Origin: Erysipelotrichaceae bacterium
GTDB taxonomy: Bacteria; Bacillota_I; Bacilli_A; Erysipelotrichales; Erysipelotrichaceae
Direction: 5' to 3'
NCBI GenBank assembly: GCA_030525525.1
Contig: JAUNEN010000008.1
Coordinates: forward strand, 1-58,266
Length of the DNA stretch: 58,266 bases
The translations under genes and the position numbers were made by a program. The notes beneath the pieces are model-generated. The model was not told the DNA's origin and ran no database searches. It saw only the letters and a program-made list of their open reading frames with translations. Numbering within the stretch: position 1 is the stretch's first letter; every line of letters begins with the position of its first letter. Shown here piece by piece: positions 17,745-25,858 of the stretch.

Positions 17745-17859
17745 ACAATACACCTCACCTTCCTTCGCGTCCGAAACACTCAGGAAGACCATTCACTAAC
17801 AGTCTACCAAAATCAGCCTTAAAACACACGGAATTTATACATGTGTCTGCTCACAGCCT

Positions 17860-17886
17860 AAAAAAAACTGTCCTTCACGGACAGTT
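17860..17886 (-). terminator. Terminator of rpsF-ssb-rpsR
   Basis: Minus-strand stem AACTGTCC/GGACAGTT, 5-nt loop, then a T run, 13 nt after the rpsR stop. It isolates the following signalling cassette from the ribosomal operon. Confidence 0.85.
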
Positions 17887-17898
17887 TCATCTCTTTTG

Positions 17899-18129
17899 TC
17901 AGTCTTCAACGTAAGGAAGCAGTGCCATCTGACGGGCGCGCTTGATTGCGACAGCCAGCTGACGCTGATACTTCGCACGTGTACCTGTGACACGGCGCGG
18001 AGTAATCTTTCCGTTGGCACTGATGAACTTCTTCAAAAGCTCAACATCTTTGTAATCGATATATTCGATGTTATTCTTTGTGAAGTAGCAGACCTTTCTG
18101 CGGCCTGTTCTCTGCTTTCTGAATGCCAT
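17899..18129 (-). CDS. rpsR: 30S ribosomal protein S18
   Basis: 76 aa, full length. [34 protein letters not shown] and [17 protein letters not shown] are S18 signatures. It partners with S6 on the small-subunit platform. Third gene of rpsF-ssb-rpsR, 18 nt after ssb with a good ribosome site (GGAGAAAAG). One cysteine at position 14 (KVCYF), not a full zinc-ribbon set. Confidence 0.98.
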   Translation of the reverse strand: MAFRKQRTGRRKVCYFTKNNIEYIDYKDVELLKKFISANGKITPRRVTGTRAKYQRQLAVAIKRARQMALLPYVED

Positions 18130-18147
18130 TTCTTTTCTCCTTTTTCA

Positions 18148-18660
18148 TTAAAAGGGCAGGTCATCACTGGAAATATCCAGCCCGGCCGAAGATCCGAAAC
18201 CATCATCGAATGACGGCTGCTGGGTCGGCTGGGAATAGGACGGCTGCTGGTAGCTCTGCTGATATGCAGGCTGCTGATAGCTCGGCTGGTAGCTGTCCTG
18301 ATAACCGCCGCTGTTCTGCGCTCTGGCTTCTGACTGAGCTCTTGATTCCAGAAGAGACACGCTGTCGCAAACGACTTCCGTGACATAAACCTTCTGGCCG
18401 TCGCGTTCATAATTGCGGGTCTGCAGTCTGCCTTCGACGCCGACCATGGCGCCCTTTCTGGCATACTGTCCGAGGAAATCCGCTGACTGTCTCCAGGCGA
18501 CGCAGTTGATGAAATCAGCTGTGTTCTGAGCTGTTCCGTCATTTGCTCTTCTGCGGTTGTCAATCGCAACCGTGAAGGATGCCACTGAGAGATTGCTCTG
18601 TGTTTTGCGGACCTCGACGTCTCTGGTCAGCCTTCCAACCAGAACAACGCGGTTGATCAT
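18148..18660 (-). CDS. ssb: Single-stranded DNA-binding protein
   Basis: 170 aa. Residues 1-105 are the OB fold (MINRVVLVGRLTRDVEVRKT, FINCVAWRQSADFL, GVEGRLQTRNY). Residues ~110-160 are a flexible Gln/Tyr/Ser/Pro-rich linker with repeated YQQPxYQQ-type units. The conserved acidic tip SSDDLPF that recruits partner proteins is intact. It overlaps rpsF by ATGA and precedes rpsR, the standard Bacillota order. Confidence 0.97.
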   Translation of the reverse strand: MINRVVLVGRLTRDVEVRKTQSNLSVASFTVAIDNRRRANDGTAQNTADFINCVAWRQSADFLGQYARKGAMVGVEGRLQTRNYERDGQKVYVTEVVCDSVSLLESRAQSEARAQNSGGYQDSYQPSYQQPAYQQSYQQPSYSQPTQQPSFDDGFGSSAGLDISSDDLPF

Positions 18661-18965
18661 TTCTTTGCCTCCCGAACCGGAGCTTCGTCCCGTGTAATCA
18701 GGAAACGGACTACGTTGGCGTTGATGCGCATCAGACGGTCAAATTCCTTGACACACTCGTTGTCTGCTTCGAAGGATACTACAACATAGTAACCCTTCTT
18801 CATGTAATCAATGCGGTATGCGAACTCGCGCATTCCCCACTCGTCTGTCTTGTTGACAACACCGCCGTTATCAGTGATGATCTTGGCGAAGTTTTCAATC
18901 AGTTCTGCTCTCTTTTCAGCTTCGACAGACTCATTGATGATGTACATGACTTCATACTTTTTCAT
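18657..18965 (-). CDS. rpsF: 30S ribosomal protein S6
   Basis: 102 aa from the ATG at 18965 (MKKYEVMYIINE), preceded by AGGAGGTG; a longer frame upstream is non-coding leader. FAKIITDNGGVV, WGMREFAYRIDYMKKGYYVV and NANVVRFLITRDE are S6 blocks. Its ribosome site is paired in the leader element at 18973-19020, so translation of the operon is likely repressed by the S6:S18 complex. Confidence 0.97.
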   Translation of the reverse strand: MKKYEVMYIINESVEAEKRAELIENFAKIITDNGGVVNKTDEWGMREFAYRIDYMKKGYYVVVSFEADNECVKEFDRLMRINANVVRFLITRDEAPVREAKK

Positions 18966-18972
18966 TCGTACA

Positions 18973-19020
18973 CCTCCTTCTGGTCTAAACGGCCATTTCT
19001 GGCAAGGAGCGGTTTTAACC
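18973..19020 (-). promoter_or_regulatory. S6:S18-type leader that hides the rpsF ribosome site
   Basis: In the rpsF leader CTCCTT (19019-19014) can pair with AAGGAG (18979-18974), which is the ribosome site. An inner hairpin GCCA/TGGC is followed by a CCG trinucleotide, the known recognition feature of the S6:S18 autoregulatory RNA. Layout matches that described family; pairing was worked out by eye. Confidence 0.6.
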
Positions 19021-19032
19021 ACTCGCCGAATA

Positions 19033-19061
19033 ATAATATCAGTTAACGACACTCTTGTAAA
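19033..19061 (-). promoter_or_regulatory. Promoter of rpsF-ssb-rpsR
   Basis: Minus-strand TTTACA (19061-19056), 17-bp spacer, TATTAT (19038-19033). Both hexamers match consensus at five of six positions. The -35 lies directly after the T-tract of the Lrp terminator. Confidence 0.75.
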
Positions 19062-19063
19062 CA

Positions 19064-19134
19064 TAAAAATGCCCGATTTCATCGTACATTTTCACTGCTT
19101 TTTGCTGATGAAAATCTGAGGAAATCAGGCATTT
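19064..19134 (-). terminator. Long-hairpin terminator after the Lrp gene
   Basis: Minus-strand 14-bp stem AAATGCCTGATTTC/GAAATCGGGCATTT (one G-U), with a second nested stem ATTTTCA/TGAAAAT in the loop, then TT-rich sequence. It starts 8 nt after the Lrp stop. Confidence 0.7.
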
Positions 19135-19142
19135 ACTGTGTA

Positions 19143-19634
19143 TTAAGCGGAGACGGGAAGACGGTCGTCCTCGGCGTCTGTTTTCATTTCCATGGTCACG
19201 CCGTTCACCTTGTATTTTTTCAGGACGAACATGGTTACCGTGGATGCGACACCTTCAAGCGGAGCGAGCTTTTCACCGACGAAGTCAGCGACTTCACGCA
19301 TTGTCTTGGCGTTGATATTCAGCAGAAATTCAGAAGTGCCGCTGGTCAGATAGAGAGAGGAAACTTCCGGGAAGCGGGCAATTCTTTCAGCAATCTTGTC
19401 ATATCCCCTTCCTCTTTCCGGCTTTGCGGAAACGCCGATAAACGCATCGACGTGATCGATATTTGTCTTATCCCAGTTGATGACGGTGTGATAGCCGCAG
19501 ATAATCTTCTTTTCTTCCAGTGACTTCTTTACTTTTTCAACATCTTCTTCGCTTTCACCGAGAATGTCCGCCAGATCGCATACAGATGCACGCGGGTTCA
19601 GTGACAGAAGGTCAAGCACTTTCATTTCATCCAT
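19143..19634 (-). CDS. Lrp/AsnC-family transcriptional regulator
   Basis: 163 aa. N-terminal winged helix-turn-helix (MKVLDLLSLNPRASVCDLADILGESEEDVEKVKKSL split over residues 4-39) and a C-terminal RAM/AsnC ligand domain (AFIGVSAKPERG, VSSLYLTSGTSEFLLNI). It overlaps the aminotransferase gene upstream by 8 nt, so the two are translationally coupled and this regulator likely senses the amino acid handled by that enzyme. Ligand not readable. Confidence 0.88.
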   Translation of the reverse strand: MDEMKVLDLLSLNPRASVCDLADILGESEEDVEKVKKSLEEKKIICGYHTVINWDKTNIDHVDAFIGVSAKPERGRGYDKIAERIARFPEVSSLYLTSGTSEFLLNINAKTMREVADFVGEKLAPLEGVASTVTMFVLKKYKVNGVTMEMKTDAEDDRLPVSA

Positions 19635-20811
19635 GATTATTCTCCTCTTTGATTTCTTCCAGGAATTCCCCGATTCTCTTCATTGCTTCACGCAGATGGT
19701 CAATGCTGTAGGCATAGCTGATTCTTGCATAGCCTTCCCCGCATGCGCCGAAGGCATTGCCGGGAATGATTGCCACATGCTTGCGGCTTAACAGCTGTTC
19801 GCAGAATTCATCCGAGCTCATACCGCTGCTTGTGATATTGGGGAAGAGATAGAATGCGCCTTTCGGTTCGAATGTATGCAGTCCCATCTCATTGAGCTTT
19901 CTGACGCAGTACTGACGTCTCATATCATACTGCTTTCTCATCACTTCAATATCATCATCGCAATCCTTCAGGGCGGTGATTGCCGCATACTGGGAAGTGG
20001 TCGGAGCTGACATGATGCAGCTTTGATGAATCTTTGTCATCGCCGCAATCAGAGGCTTCGGACCAACCGCATAGCCCAAGCGCCAGCCGGTCATTGCATA
20101 GGTTTTGGAAAAGCCGTTGACAACGATTGTTCTTTCCTTCATTCCTTCAAAAGACGCAATCGATTCATGATGGCCGGTATAATTCAGTTCGGAATAGATT
20201 TCATCGGAAAGCACGATGATATCGGTGCCTCTCAGAACTTCGGCAATCGCTTCAAGGTCTTCATGTCTGAGAACCGCTCCGGTCGGGTTGTTCGGATAGC
20301 CGAGCACAAGAACCTTTGTGCGGTCCGTGATTGCCGCTTTGATCTGCTCTGCAGTCACACGGAATTCATTTTCTTCATATGTCTCTACCGGCACAGGTAC
20401 GCCGCCCGTCAAAGTCGTAATCGGGTCATAGCATACAAAGCACGGCTCCGGAATGATGACTTCATCGCCCGGCTCAACAAGGGCTCTGATCGCAAGATCA
20501 ATCGCTTCGCTGCCGCCGACCGTCACCAGAGCTTCATCTTCTCTATATTCAAGACCGTATCTGCGCTTCAGCCATCTGCAGATCTCGGTGCGCAGTTCTT
20601 TCAGACCTGCGTTTGCCGTATATTTTGTTCTGCCGATCTCCAGAGAGTTGATGGCGGAGTCACGGACATCCCACGGTGTCTGGAAATCCGGTTCACCCAC
20701 ACCGAGTGAGATGCATTCCGGCATTTCCGACACAAGATCGAAGAATCTTCTGATGCCCGAGGGTCTCATTTTTTCTGCTTTTTCAGATATTAATTTTCCG
20801 TAATCCAGCAT
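19627..20811 (-). CDS. PLP-dependent class I/II aminotransferase (AspC/PatA-like)
   Basis: 394 aa from the ATG at 20811 (GAGGAAA upstream). Fold-type I: SLGVGEPDFQTPWDVRDSA, YPNNPTGAVL (about 175), the PLP lysine in NGFSKTYAMTGWRLGY (about 237) and the C-terminal arginine in GYARISYAYS. The sequence is of the aspartate/aromatic aminotransferase group used by many Bacillota; substrate choice between aspartate, aromatic or branched amino acids cannot be decided. It is followed and overlapped by an Lrp-type regulator. Confidence 0.88.
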   Translation of the reverse strand: MLDYGKLISEKAEKMRPSGIRRFFDLVSEMPECISLGVGEPDFQTPWDVRDSAINSLEIGRTKYTANAGLKELRTEICRWLKRRYGLEYREDEALVTVGGSEAIDLAIRALVEPGDEVIIPEPCFVCYDPITTLTGGVPVPVETYEENEFRVTAEQIKAAITDRTKVLVLGYPNNPTGAVLRHEDLEAIAEVLRGTDIIVLSDEIYSELNYTGHHESIASFEGMKERTIVVNGFSKTYAMTGWRLGYAVGPKPLIAAMTKIHQSCIMSAPTTSQYAAITALKDCDDDIEVMRKQYDMRRQYCVRKLNEMGLHTFEPKGAFYLFPNITSSGMSSDEFCEQLLSRKHVAIIPGNAFGACGEGYARISYAYSIDHLREAMKRIGEFLEEIKEENNHG

Positions 20812-20873
20812 AAATATTTCCTCGCATGGTATTATTATAACCACGAGCGATTGAAAAAGGAACAGACACATCA

Positions 20874-21077
20874 ATGAGCAGAAAACAGGCTGAAATCTAT
20901 GCATACATACTGAGCGGGATCTGGATGATTCTGAAGCTGCTGACCTTCATCATCACCCCTTTGCTGAATCCTTTACGCTGGATTCTTCATATCCTTCTGC
21001 TTGCCGCCTGCTGTTTCTTCGGTCTGTCCCTGTATCTTGCACCAAAGTCCAGAACATCCAAAAAGCGCCATTCCTGA
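20874..21077 (+). CDS. Small two-segment membrane protein
   Basis: 67 aa, not recognised. A short charged start is followed by hydrophobic segments at about 10-30 and 35-55 and a basic tail ending in SKKRHS. AAGGAAC lies before the ATG. The stop codon sits inside a rho-independent terminator (21060-21086) in the right orientation, which supports it as a real transcribed gene lying between two minus-strand genes. No homology-based function can be given. Confidence 0.55.
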   Translation: MSRKQAEIYAYILSGIWMILKLLTFIITPLLNPLRWILHILLLAACCFFGLSLYLAPKSRTSKKRHS

Positions 21078-21086
21078 CGCTTTTTT
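21060..21086 (+). terminator. Terminator of the 67-aa membrane protein gene
   Basis: Stem AAAAAGCG/CGCTTTTT around a 10-nt loop, the 3' arm running into six T. The stop codon lies in the loop. Confidence 0.65.
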
Positions 21087-21094
21087 GTTTGTGA

Positions 21095-22230
21095 TCAGTG
21101 TTCGTAGTGAGCGGCGACATCCTTCAGATAATCGATGATCGAAAGGTGCTGGGGGCAGACTCCTTCGCACTGTCCGCATCCGATGCAGTCGCTTGCCTTG
21201 CCCTGTTTTGAAGCAAGGATATCGTAATTGGTGAAGTTGATCGTCCATCCCTTTTCTTCAAGATGCTCGCGCATGTCTTCATTATATATAGAGAAGTATT
21301 CGGGAATCGGAATCTGCATCGGGCAGCCTTCCGTGCAATGCCGCAGGCTGTGCAGGGAACCGTGATCTGTGAATTGATGATCTCTGCGACTTTGAAGCAG
21401 AGCTGTTTTTCTTCTTCAGTCAACGGTACAAAATTCTCCATATAGGATGTGTTGTCCGCCATCTGTTCAAGATTGCTCATTCCCGAAAGAACGCACATGA
21501 CATTGGGCAGGCTTGCCGCAAAACGGATTGCCCAGCTCGGAATGCTGGCAGAGCTGTCATAATCCTTCAGCAGCTTTTCTGCTTCTTCGGGAATTTTTGC
21601 AAGTGTGCCGCCTTTGCAGGGTTCCATGACCACTACCGGCTTGTTGTGCTTCACAGCAACCTCATAGCAGGCTCTGCTCTGAATCCATTCAGATTCCCAG
21701 TCAAGATAATTGAGCTGCAGCTGAACGAATTCCATCTGCGGATGCTTTGTCAGGATTTCATCAAGAAGTTCCGGTTTGTCATGGAATGAGAAGCCTGCAT
21801 GTTTCACCAATCCCTGTTCCTTCTTTTCAAGAATCCAGTCAAACACATTGTACTTTTCGTATTTCGGCAGCATATCTTCTTCAATTCCATGCAGAAGATA
21901 GTAGTCAAAATAACCGGCACCGGTTTTTCTCAGCTGTTCATTGAACACCTTGTCACGGTCTTCATAGCTGTCAAAGAAACCGGCATGAAGTTTTGTCGCA
22001 AGTGTGAATGTTGATCTGTCATAGCGGTCGCACAGAGCTTCCTTTGCAACACATTCGGAAGCGAAGCCGTTGTACATCCAGGCAGTATCGAAATATGTGA
22101 AGCCTTTCTTCATGAACATGTCAACCATGTCCTTGACCTGCTCGACATCGACATCCGATGCATTGTCGGGATTGTTTCTGGGCAGTCTCATCAGACCGAA
22201 GCCAAGCTTCTTCTCAGGTTTGAATTCCAT
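21095..22230 (-). pseudogene. Aldo/keto reductase with 4Fe-4S tail, frameshifted
   Basis: Two frames together make a full-length ~378-aa protein. The first (start 22230, GAAAGAGG upstream) carries the AKR barrel: GFGLMRLP, FDTAWMYNG, LATKLH, HGIEEDM. It reads in frame to QITVPCTAC and then goes off frame. The second frame resumes with CTEGCPMQIPIPEY and holds the ferredoxin-like SDCIGCGQCEGVCPQH. The shift is at about 21340, where the minus strand has TGCGGCATTGC; one extra C (TGCGGCCATTGC) restores CGHCTEGCP, a normal first cluster motif. This is either a sequencing/assembly error or a recent one-base deletion; the rest shows no decay. A TATAAT box and a cre-like site lie upstream. Confidence 0.8.
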
Positions 22231-22258
22231 ATTATTTTTCCTCTTTCCTGTTTAACGT

Positions 22259-22287
22259 ATTATACAGAAGATTAAAACGTTTTCATA
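22259..22287 (-). promoter_or_regulatory. Promoter of the aldo/keto reductase gene
   Basis: Minus-strand TATAAT (22264-22259), with a weak TATGAA -35 at 22287-22282 and a 17-bp spacer. Confidence 0.55.
22272..22285. promoter_or_regulatory. CcpA cre-like site
   Basis: TGAAAACGTTTTAA on the minus strand fits the cre consensus TGWAARCGYTWNCW at all but one position. It covers the spacer and -35 of the AKR promoter, a position expected to give catabolite repression. No ccpA gene is in the window. Confidence 0.45.
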
Positions 22288-22330
22288 TGGACCGCAGAGA
22301 GAATCAATCTGATCTCATCAAACTTTCATC

Positions 22331-22359
22331 AAAAAAACATGCCGTTTTTCAGGCATGTT
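22331..22359 (-). terminator. Terminator of carB
   Basis: Minus-strand stem AACATGCC/GGCATGTT, 8-nt loop, followed by a run of T. Located 12 nt after the carB stop. Confidence 0.85.
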
Positions 22360-22370
22360 TTTGAAGTATT

Positions 22371-25300
22371 TCAGGCGTCGATTGTTGAAATTCTGAGAGT
22401 GATCTCTTCCAGAACATCGAGCAATGCACGCACGGTATCCAGAGATGTGAAGATCGTTGTGTTGTTTTCAACTGCACACATACGGATCATTGCACCGTCA
22501 TTTGCTTCATCGGCAGACTGGATCTTTCTGGTGTTGATCATATAGGCGATATGACCCTGACGGATTGCTCCCGGGATATCTTCGGGATCTTCGCTGATCT
22601 TCTTGCGGACGTGGGTGCGGATGCCGTTCTTCTTGAGGAATTCGGCAGTTCCCTTTGTCGCTTCGATATTGAAGCCGAGGTTATAGAAGCGTCTGATCAG
22701 AGGCAGTGCTTCTTCCTTATCATCATCGGCAATTGTCGCAAAGACTGTTCCGTAGTTTCTCAGACTGATTCCGGAAGCCTGCAGTGCCTTGTAGAGAGCT
22801 CTGTTGAGTCTGTCATCATAGCCGATTGCTTCACCGGTGGACTTCATTTCCGGAGACAGATATGCATCAAGTCCCTTGATCTTGTTGAATGAGAAGACAG
22901 GAACCTTGACATAATAGCGCTTCTTTTCCTCCGGATAGAGATCGAAGTAGCCCTGTTCTTTGAGTGTCTTGCCGAGGATCACTTCGGTTGCGATATCTGC
23001 GAGCGGATAGCCGGTTGCCTTGGAAAGGAACGGAACCGTACGTGAGGAACGCGGGTTGACCTCGATGACATAGACATTTTCATCCTTGTCGACGATGAAC
23101 TGGATGTTGTAGATACCGATGATGCCGATACCAAGACCGAGCTTCTTTGTATACTGCAGGATGATTCCCTTGACTTTGTCGGAGATTGAGAATGCCGGAT
23201 AGACCGAGATGGAGTCACCGGAGTGAATGCCGGTACGCTCAACCAGTTCCATGATGCCGGGAATGAATACATCGCGGCCGTCACAGACAGCATCGACTTC
23301 AACTTCCTTGCCGCCGATATACTTGTCGACAAGAACAGGCTTTTCTTCATCGATTTCAACAGCGGTCTTCAGATAATGTCTGAGCTGTTCCTCATTGCCG
23401 ACAATCTGCATGGCGCGTCCACCCAGGACAAACGAAGGACGTACAAGTACCGGATAGCCGATCTCTGCAGCAGCCCTGATGCCGTCTTCGATCTTTGTGA
23501 CAGCGTGGCCTGTCGGCTGGGGAATTCCGAGTTCCTTCAGAACCTTTTCAAAGCTGTCTCTGTTTTCAGCTCTTTCGATTGCTTCAACGCTTGTGCCGAT
23601 GATATTGACGCCGCGCTTCATGATCGGTTCTGCCAGATTGATGGCAGTCTGTCCGCCGAGTGAAGCGATGACGCCGACCGGGTTTTCAAACAGAATGATG
23701 TTCATGACATCTTCCGGTGTCAGCGGTTCGAAGTAGAGCTTGTCAGCTGTTGTATAGTCGGTGGAAACCGTCTCCGGGTTGGAGTTGATGATGATCTCTT
23801 CATAGCCGGCCTTGCCGATGGTCTGTACGGCATGGACGGTGGAGTAGTCGAATTCAACACCCTGGCCGATACGGATCGGACCGGCACCGAGGACAACGAT
23901 TTTCTTTTTATCGGATAATCTGGATTCATTCTCTCCGGTATAGGAGGAGTAATGATAAGCGATGTATTTTCCTGAATGCAGTGTGTCTACCATTCTGAAG
24001 ACAGGGAACAGATTGTTTTCCTTGCGCATGTTGAAGACATACAGTTCATTCTGCTTCCAGAGCCTGCCGATATAAGCATCGCAGAAACCCATCTTCTTCG
24101 CTTCTTTGAGAACTTCGAGGCTGTCCGGATTTGCGGCGAGCTTTCTTTCCATCATGACGATCTTCTGAATGGATTCCAGGAAGAGATTTGTGATCATTGT
24201 GATCTCATGGATCTTTGCAAGAGGTACATCTCTTCTGATCAGTTCGGTTACCGCAAAGATGTTGTCAAAGCGGAATTCAGACACATACTGAAGCAGCTCT
24301 TCGGTTGTGTATGAATCGAATTTTGCGGAGTAGAGATGATTGACGCCGGTTTCCAGGGAACGAACGCTCTTGAGCATGCACTCCTCCAGATTGGCACCGA
24401 TTCCCATAACTTCGCCGGTTGCCTTCATCTGGGTACCGAGCTGATTGGGAGTGTTGGGGAATTTGTCAAACGGGAAGCGCGGGAACTTGGCAACGATGTA
24501 GTCGAGGCTGGGTTCCTTGTCGGCAGTTGTGCCGGCAACTTCGATATCTTCAAGGGCCATGCCCATGGCAATCTTGGCGCTGACTCTTGCGATCGGATAG
24601 CCGCTTGCCTTGGAAGCTAAGGCAGAGGAACGGGAAACACGCGGATTGACTTCGATCAGGTAGTATTCGCTTGTCTCAGGATGCAGAGCGAACTGAACGT
24701 TGCAGCCGCCTTCGATCTTCAGTTCACGGATGATCTTGATGGCACTGTCATTGAGCATCTTCAGATCGTGGTCATTGAGCGAAAGAATCGGAGCGACAAC
24801 GATGGAGTCACCGGTATGAACGCCGACCGGATCGACATTTTCCATGCCGCAGATCGTGATCGTCTTGTCGTTTGTATCACGCATGACTTCAAATTCGATT
24901 TCCTTGTAGCCCTTGACGCTCTTTTCAATCAGGACCTGATGAACCGGTGAAAGATTGAATGCATTGATACCGATATCAATCAGTTCCTGCTCGTTGTTGG
25001 CAAATCCGCCGCCGGTGCCGCCGAGTGTAAAGGCAGGTCGCAGAACAACCGGATAACCGATATGCTTTGCGGCTTCTTTTGCTTCTTCGATGCTGTAGGT
25101 GATTTCGGAAGGAATGACCGGCTCGCCGATCTTCTGGCACATCTCCTTGAACATCTGTCTGTCTTCAGCACGTTCGATACTTTCTCTCGGTGTGCCGAGC
25201 AGCTCAACGCCGCATTCTTTCAGGATTCCCTTTTTGTCGAGCTGAACCGCCAGATTGAGACCTGTCTGTCCGCCGATACCCGGAACGATCGCATCCGGTC

Positions 25301-25544
25301 TTTCATACCGGAGAATCTTGGCGATGTATTCGAGGGTCAGCGGTTCCATGTAGACTTTATCCGCCATCTGTGTATCCGTCATAATGGTAGCCGGATTGGA
25401 ATTGCAGAGAATAACTTCATAGCCTTCTTCCCTGAGGGCAATGCATGCCTGGGTGCCGGCATAGTCAAACTCTGCCGCCTGGCCGATAACGATGGGACCT
25501 GATCCGATGATCAATACTTTTTTGATGTCTGTCCTTTTTGCCAT
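22371..25544 (-). CDS. carB: Carbamoyl-phosphate synthase large subunit
   Basis: 1057 aa, standard length. It makes carbamoyl phosphate from bicarbonate, ammonia (from CarA) and 2 ATP, for pyrimidines and arginine. Two homologous ATP-grasp halves are visible: IGSGPIVIGQAAEFDYAGTQA (split blocks near residue 12) and VLGAGPIRIGQGVEFDYS (near 556), with RPAFTLGGTGGG and RPSFVLGGRAM loops, then a C-terminal MGS-like allosteric domain (about 930-1057). carA is not in the window. The gene is alone in its transcript and has a 190-nt leader with a small open frame and an intrinsic terminator. Confidence 0.97.
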   Translation of the reverse strand: MAKRTDIKKVLIIGSGPIVIGQAAEFDYAGTQACIALREEGYEVILCNSNPATIMTDTQMADKVYMEPLTLEYIAKILRYERPDAIVPGIGGQTGLNLAVQLDKKGILKECGVELLGTPRESIERAEDRQMFKEMCQKIGEPVIPSEITYSIEEAKEAAKHIGYPVVLRPAFTLGGTGGGFANNEQELIDIGINAFNLSPVHQVLIEKSVKGYKEIEFEVMRDTNDKTITICGMENVDPVGVHTGDSIVVAPILSLNDHDLKMLNDSAIKIIRELKIEGGCNVQFALHPETSEYYLIEVNPRVSRSSALASKASGYPIARVSAKIAMGMALEDIEVAGTTADKEPSLDYIVAKFPRFPFDKFPNTPNQLGTQMKATGEVMGIGANLEECMLKSVRSLETGVNHLYSAKFDSYTTEELLQYVSEFRFDNIFAVTELIRRDVPLAKIHEITMITNLFLESIQKIVMMERKLAANPDSLEVLKEAKKMGFCDAYIGRLWKQNELYVFNMRKENNLFPVFRMVDTLHSGKYIAYHYSSYTGENESRLSDKKKIVVLGAGPIRIGQGVEFDYSTVHAVQTIGKAGYEEIIINSNPETVSTDYTTADKLYFEPLTPEDVMNIILFENPVGVIASLGGQTAINLAEPIMKRGVNIIGTSVEAIERAENRDSFEKVLKELGIPQPTGHAVTKIEDGIRAAAEIGYPVLVRPSFVLGGRAMQIVGNEEQLRHYLKTAVEIDEEKPVLVDKYIGGKEVEVDAVCDGRDVFIPGIMELVERTGIHSGDSISVYPAFSISDKVKGIILQYTKKLGLGIGIIGIYNIQFIVDKDENVYVIEVNPRSSRTVPFLSKATGYPLADIATEVILGKTLKEQGYFDLYPEEKKRYYVKVPVFSFNKIKGLDAYLSPEMKSTGEAIGYDDRLNRALYKALQASGISLRNYGTVFATIADDDKEEALPLIRRFYNLGFNIEATKGTAEFLKKNGIRTHVRKKISEDPEDIPGAIRQGHIAYMINTRKIQSADEANDGAMIRMCAVENNTTIFTSLDTVRALLDVLEEITLRISTIDA

Positions 25545-25592
25545 AGTGATTCTCCCTTCTGATCAACAGTATTCATAATGGCTTTGCGTGGC

Positions 25593-25609
25593 AGGCTCAT
25601 ACAGAGCCT
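25593..25609 (-). repeat. Small hairpin between the carB attenuator and start
   Basis: Perfect 6-bp stem AGGCTC/GAGCCT with a 5-nt loop in the carB leader, after the terminator. No T-tract follows. It may stabilise the read-through transcript. Confidence 0.4.
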
Positions 25610-25624
25610 TATAAGAAGTTTTCC

Positions 25625-25663
25625 AAAAAAAACGGTTTCTAAATGATCAACATTGAGAAACCG
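25625..25663 (-). terminator. Leader terminator (attenuator) of carB
   Basis: Minus-strand stem CGGTTTCT/AGAAACCG with a 15-nt loop and a run of eight T, about 80 nt upstream of the carB ATG and ~105 nt after the predicted start of transcription. Because no gene ends here, its job must be conditional termination of carB. The last codons of the 25-codon leader frame lie in its loop. Confidence 0.75.
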
Positions 25664-25716
25664 GAACTCATCTCACTGGCGGAAATACATCTGACTGTTC
25701 TTTTTACAACCTTCAT
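25639..25716 (-). CDS. Putative 25-aa leader peptide of carB
   Basis: Starts ATG at 25716 with AGGAG five nt before it and ends TAG at 25641-25639. It encodes 25 residues beginning MKVVKRTVRC and ending SMLII. The stop codon touches the descending arm of the leader terminator, so a ribosome finishing this frame would cover the terminator stem and allow read-through into carB. The arrangement is like E. coli pyrBI, where coupled translation prevents termination. The first nine codons contain two Arg (AGA) and two Lys; whether arginine, pyrimidine nucleotides or general translation is sensed is unknown. No classic PyrR-loop was recognised. Confidence 0.5.
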   Translation of the reverse strand: MKVVKRTVRCISASEMSSGFSMLII

Positions 25717-25766
25717 AAGCTCTCCTGTTCAGTGTCATTCGGGACCATGCCTTCATGACTGCGTAA

Positions 25767-25795
25767 AAGGTATCATTTTCATATTGCCTTGTCAA
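25767..25795 (-). promoter_or_regulatory. Promoter of carB
   Basis: Minus-strand TTGACA (25795-25790), 17-bp spacer, TACCTT (25772-25767). The -35 is perfect and the -10 weak. The 25545-25850 gap holds this promoter, the leader frame, the attenuator and the PAP2 terminator, and nothing else that I can see. Confidence 0.6.
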
Positions 25796-25833
25796 TGTAA
25801 TTCTTTTTCGATTCTGATGAAACATTTTTCAAC

Positions 25834-25858
25834 AAAAAAAGTGACTGAAGTCAGTCAC
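25834..25858 (-). terminator. Terminator of the PAP2 gene
   Basis: Minus-strand stem GTGACTG/CAGTCAC with a 4-nt loop and seven T. The PAP2 stop codon is inside the stem. Confidence 0.85.

Noticed and set aside
25664-25766. PyrR-binding loop in the carB leader
   Set aside because: A stretch reading AACAGGAGAGCTT looks slightly like the PyrR loop but no antiterminator complementary to the terminator arm was found. The purines are better explained as a ribosome site for the leader frame.
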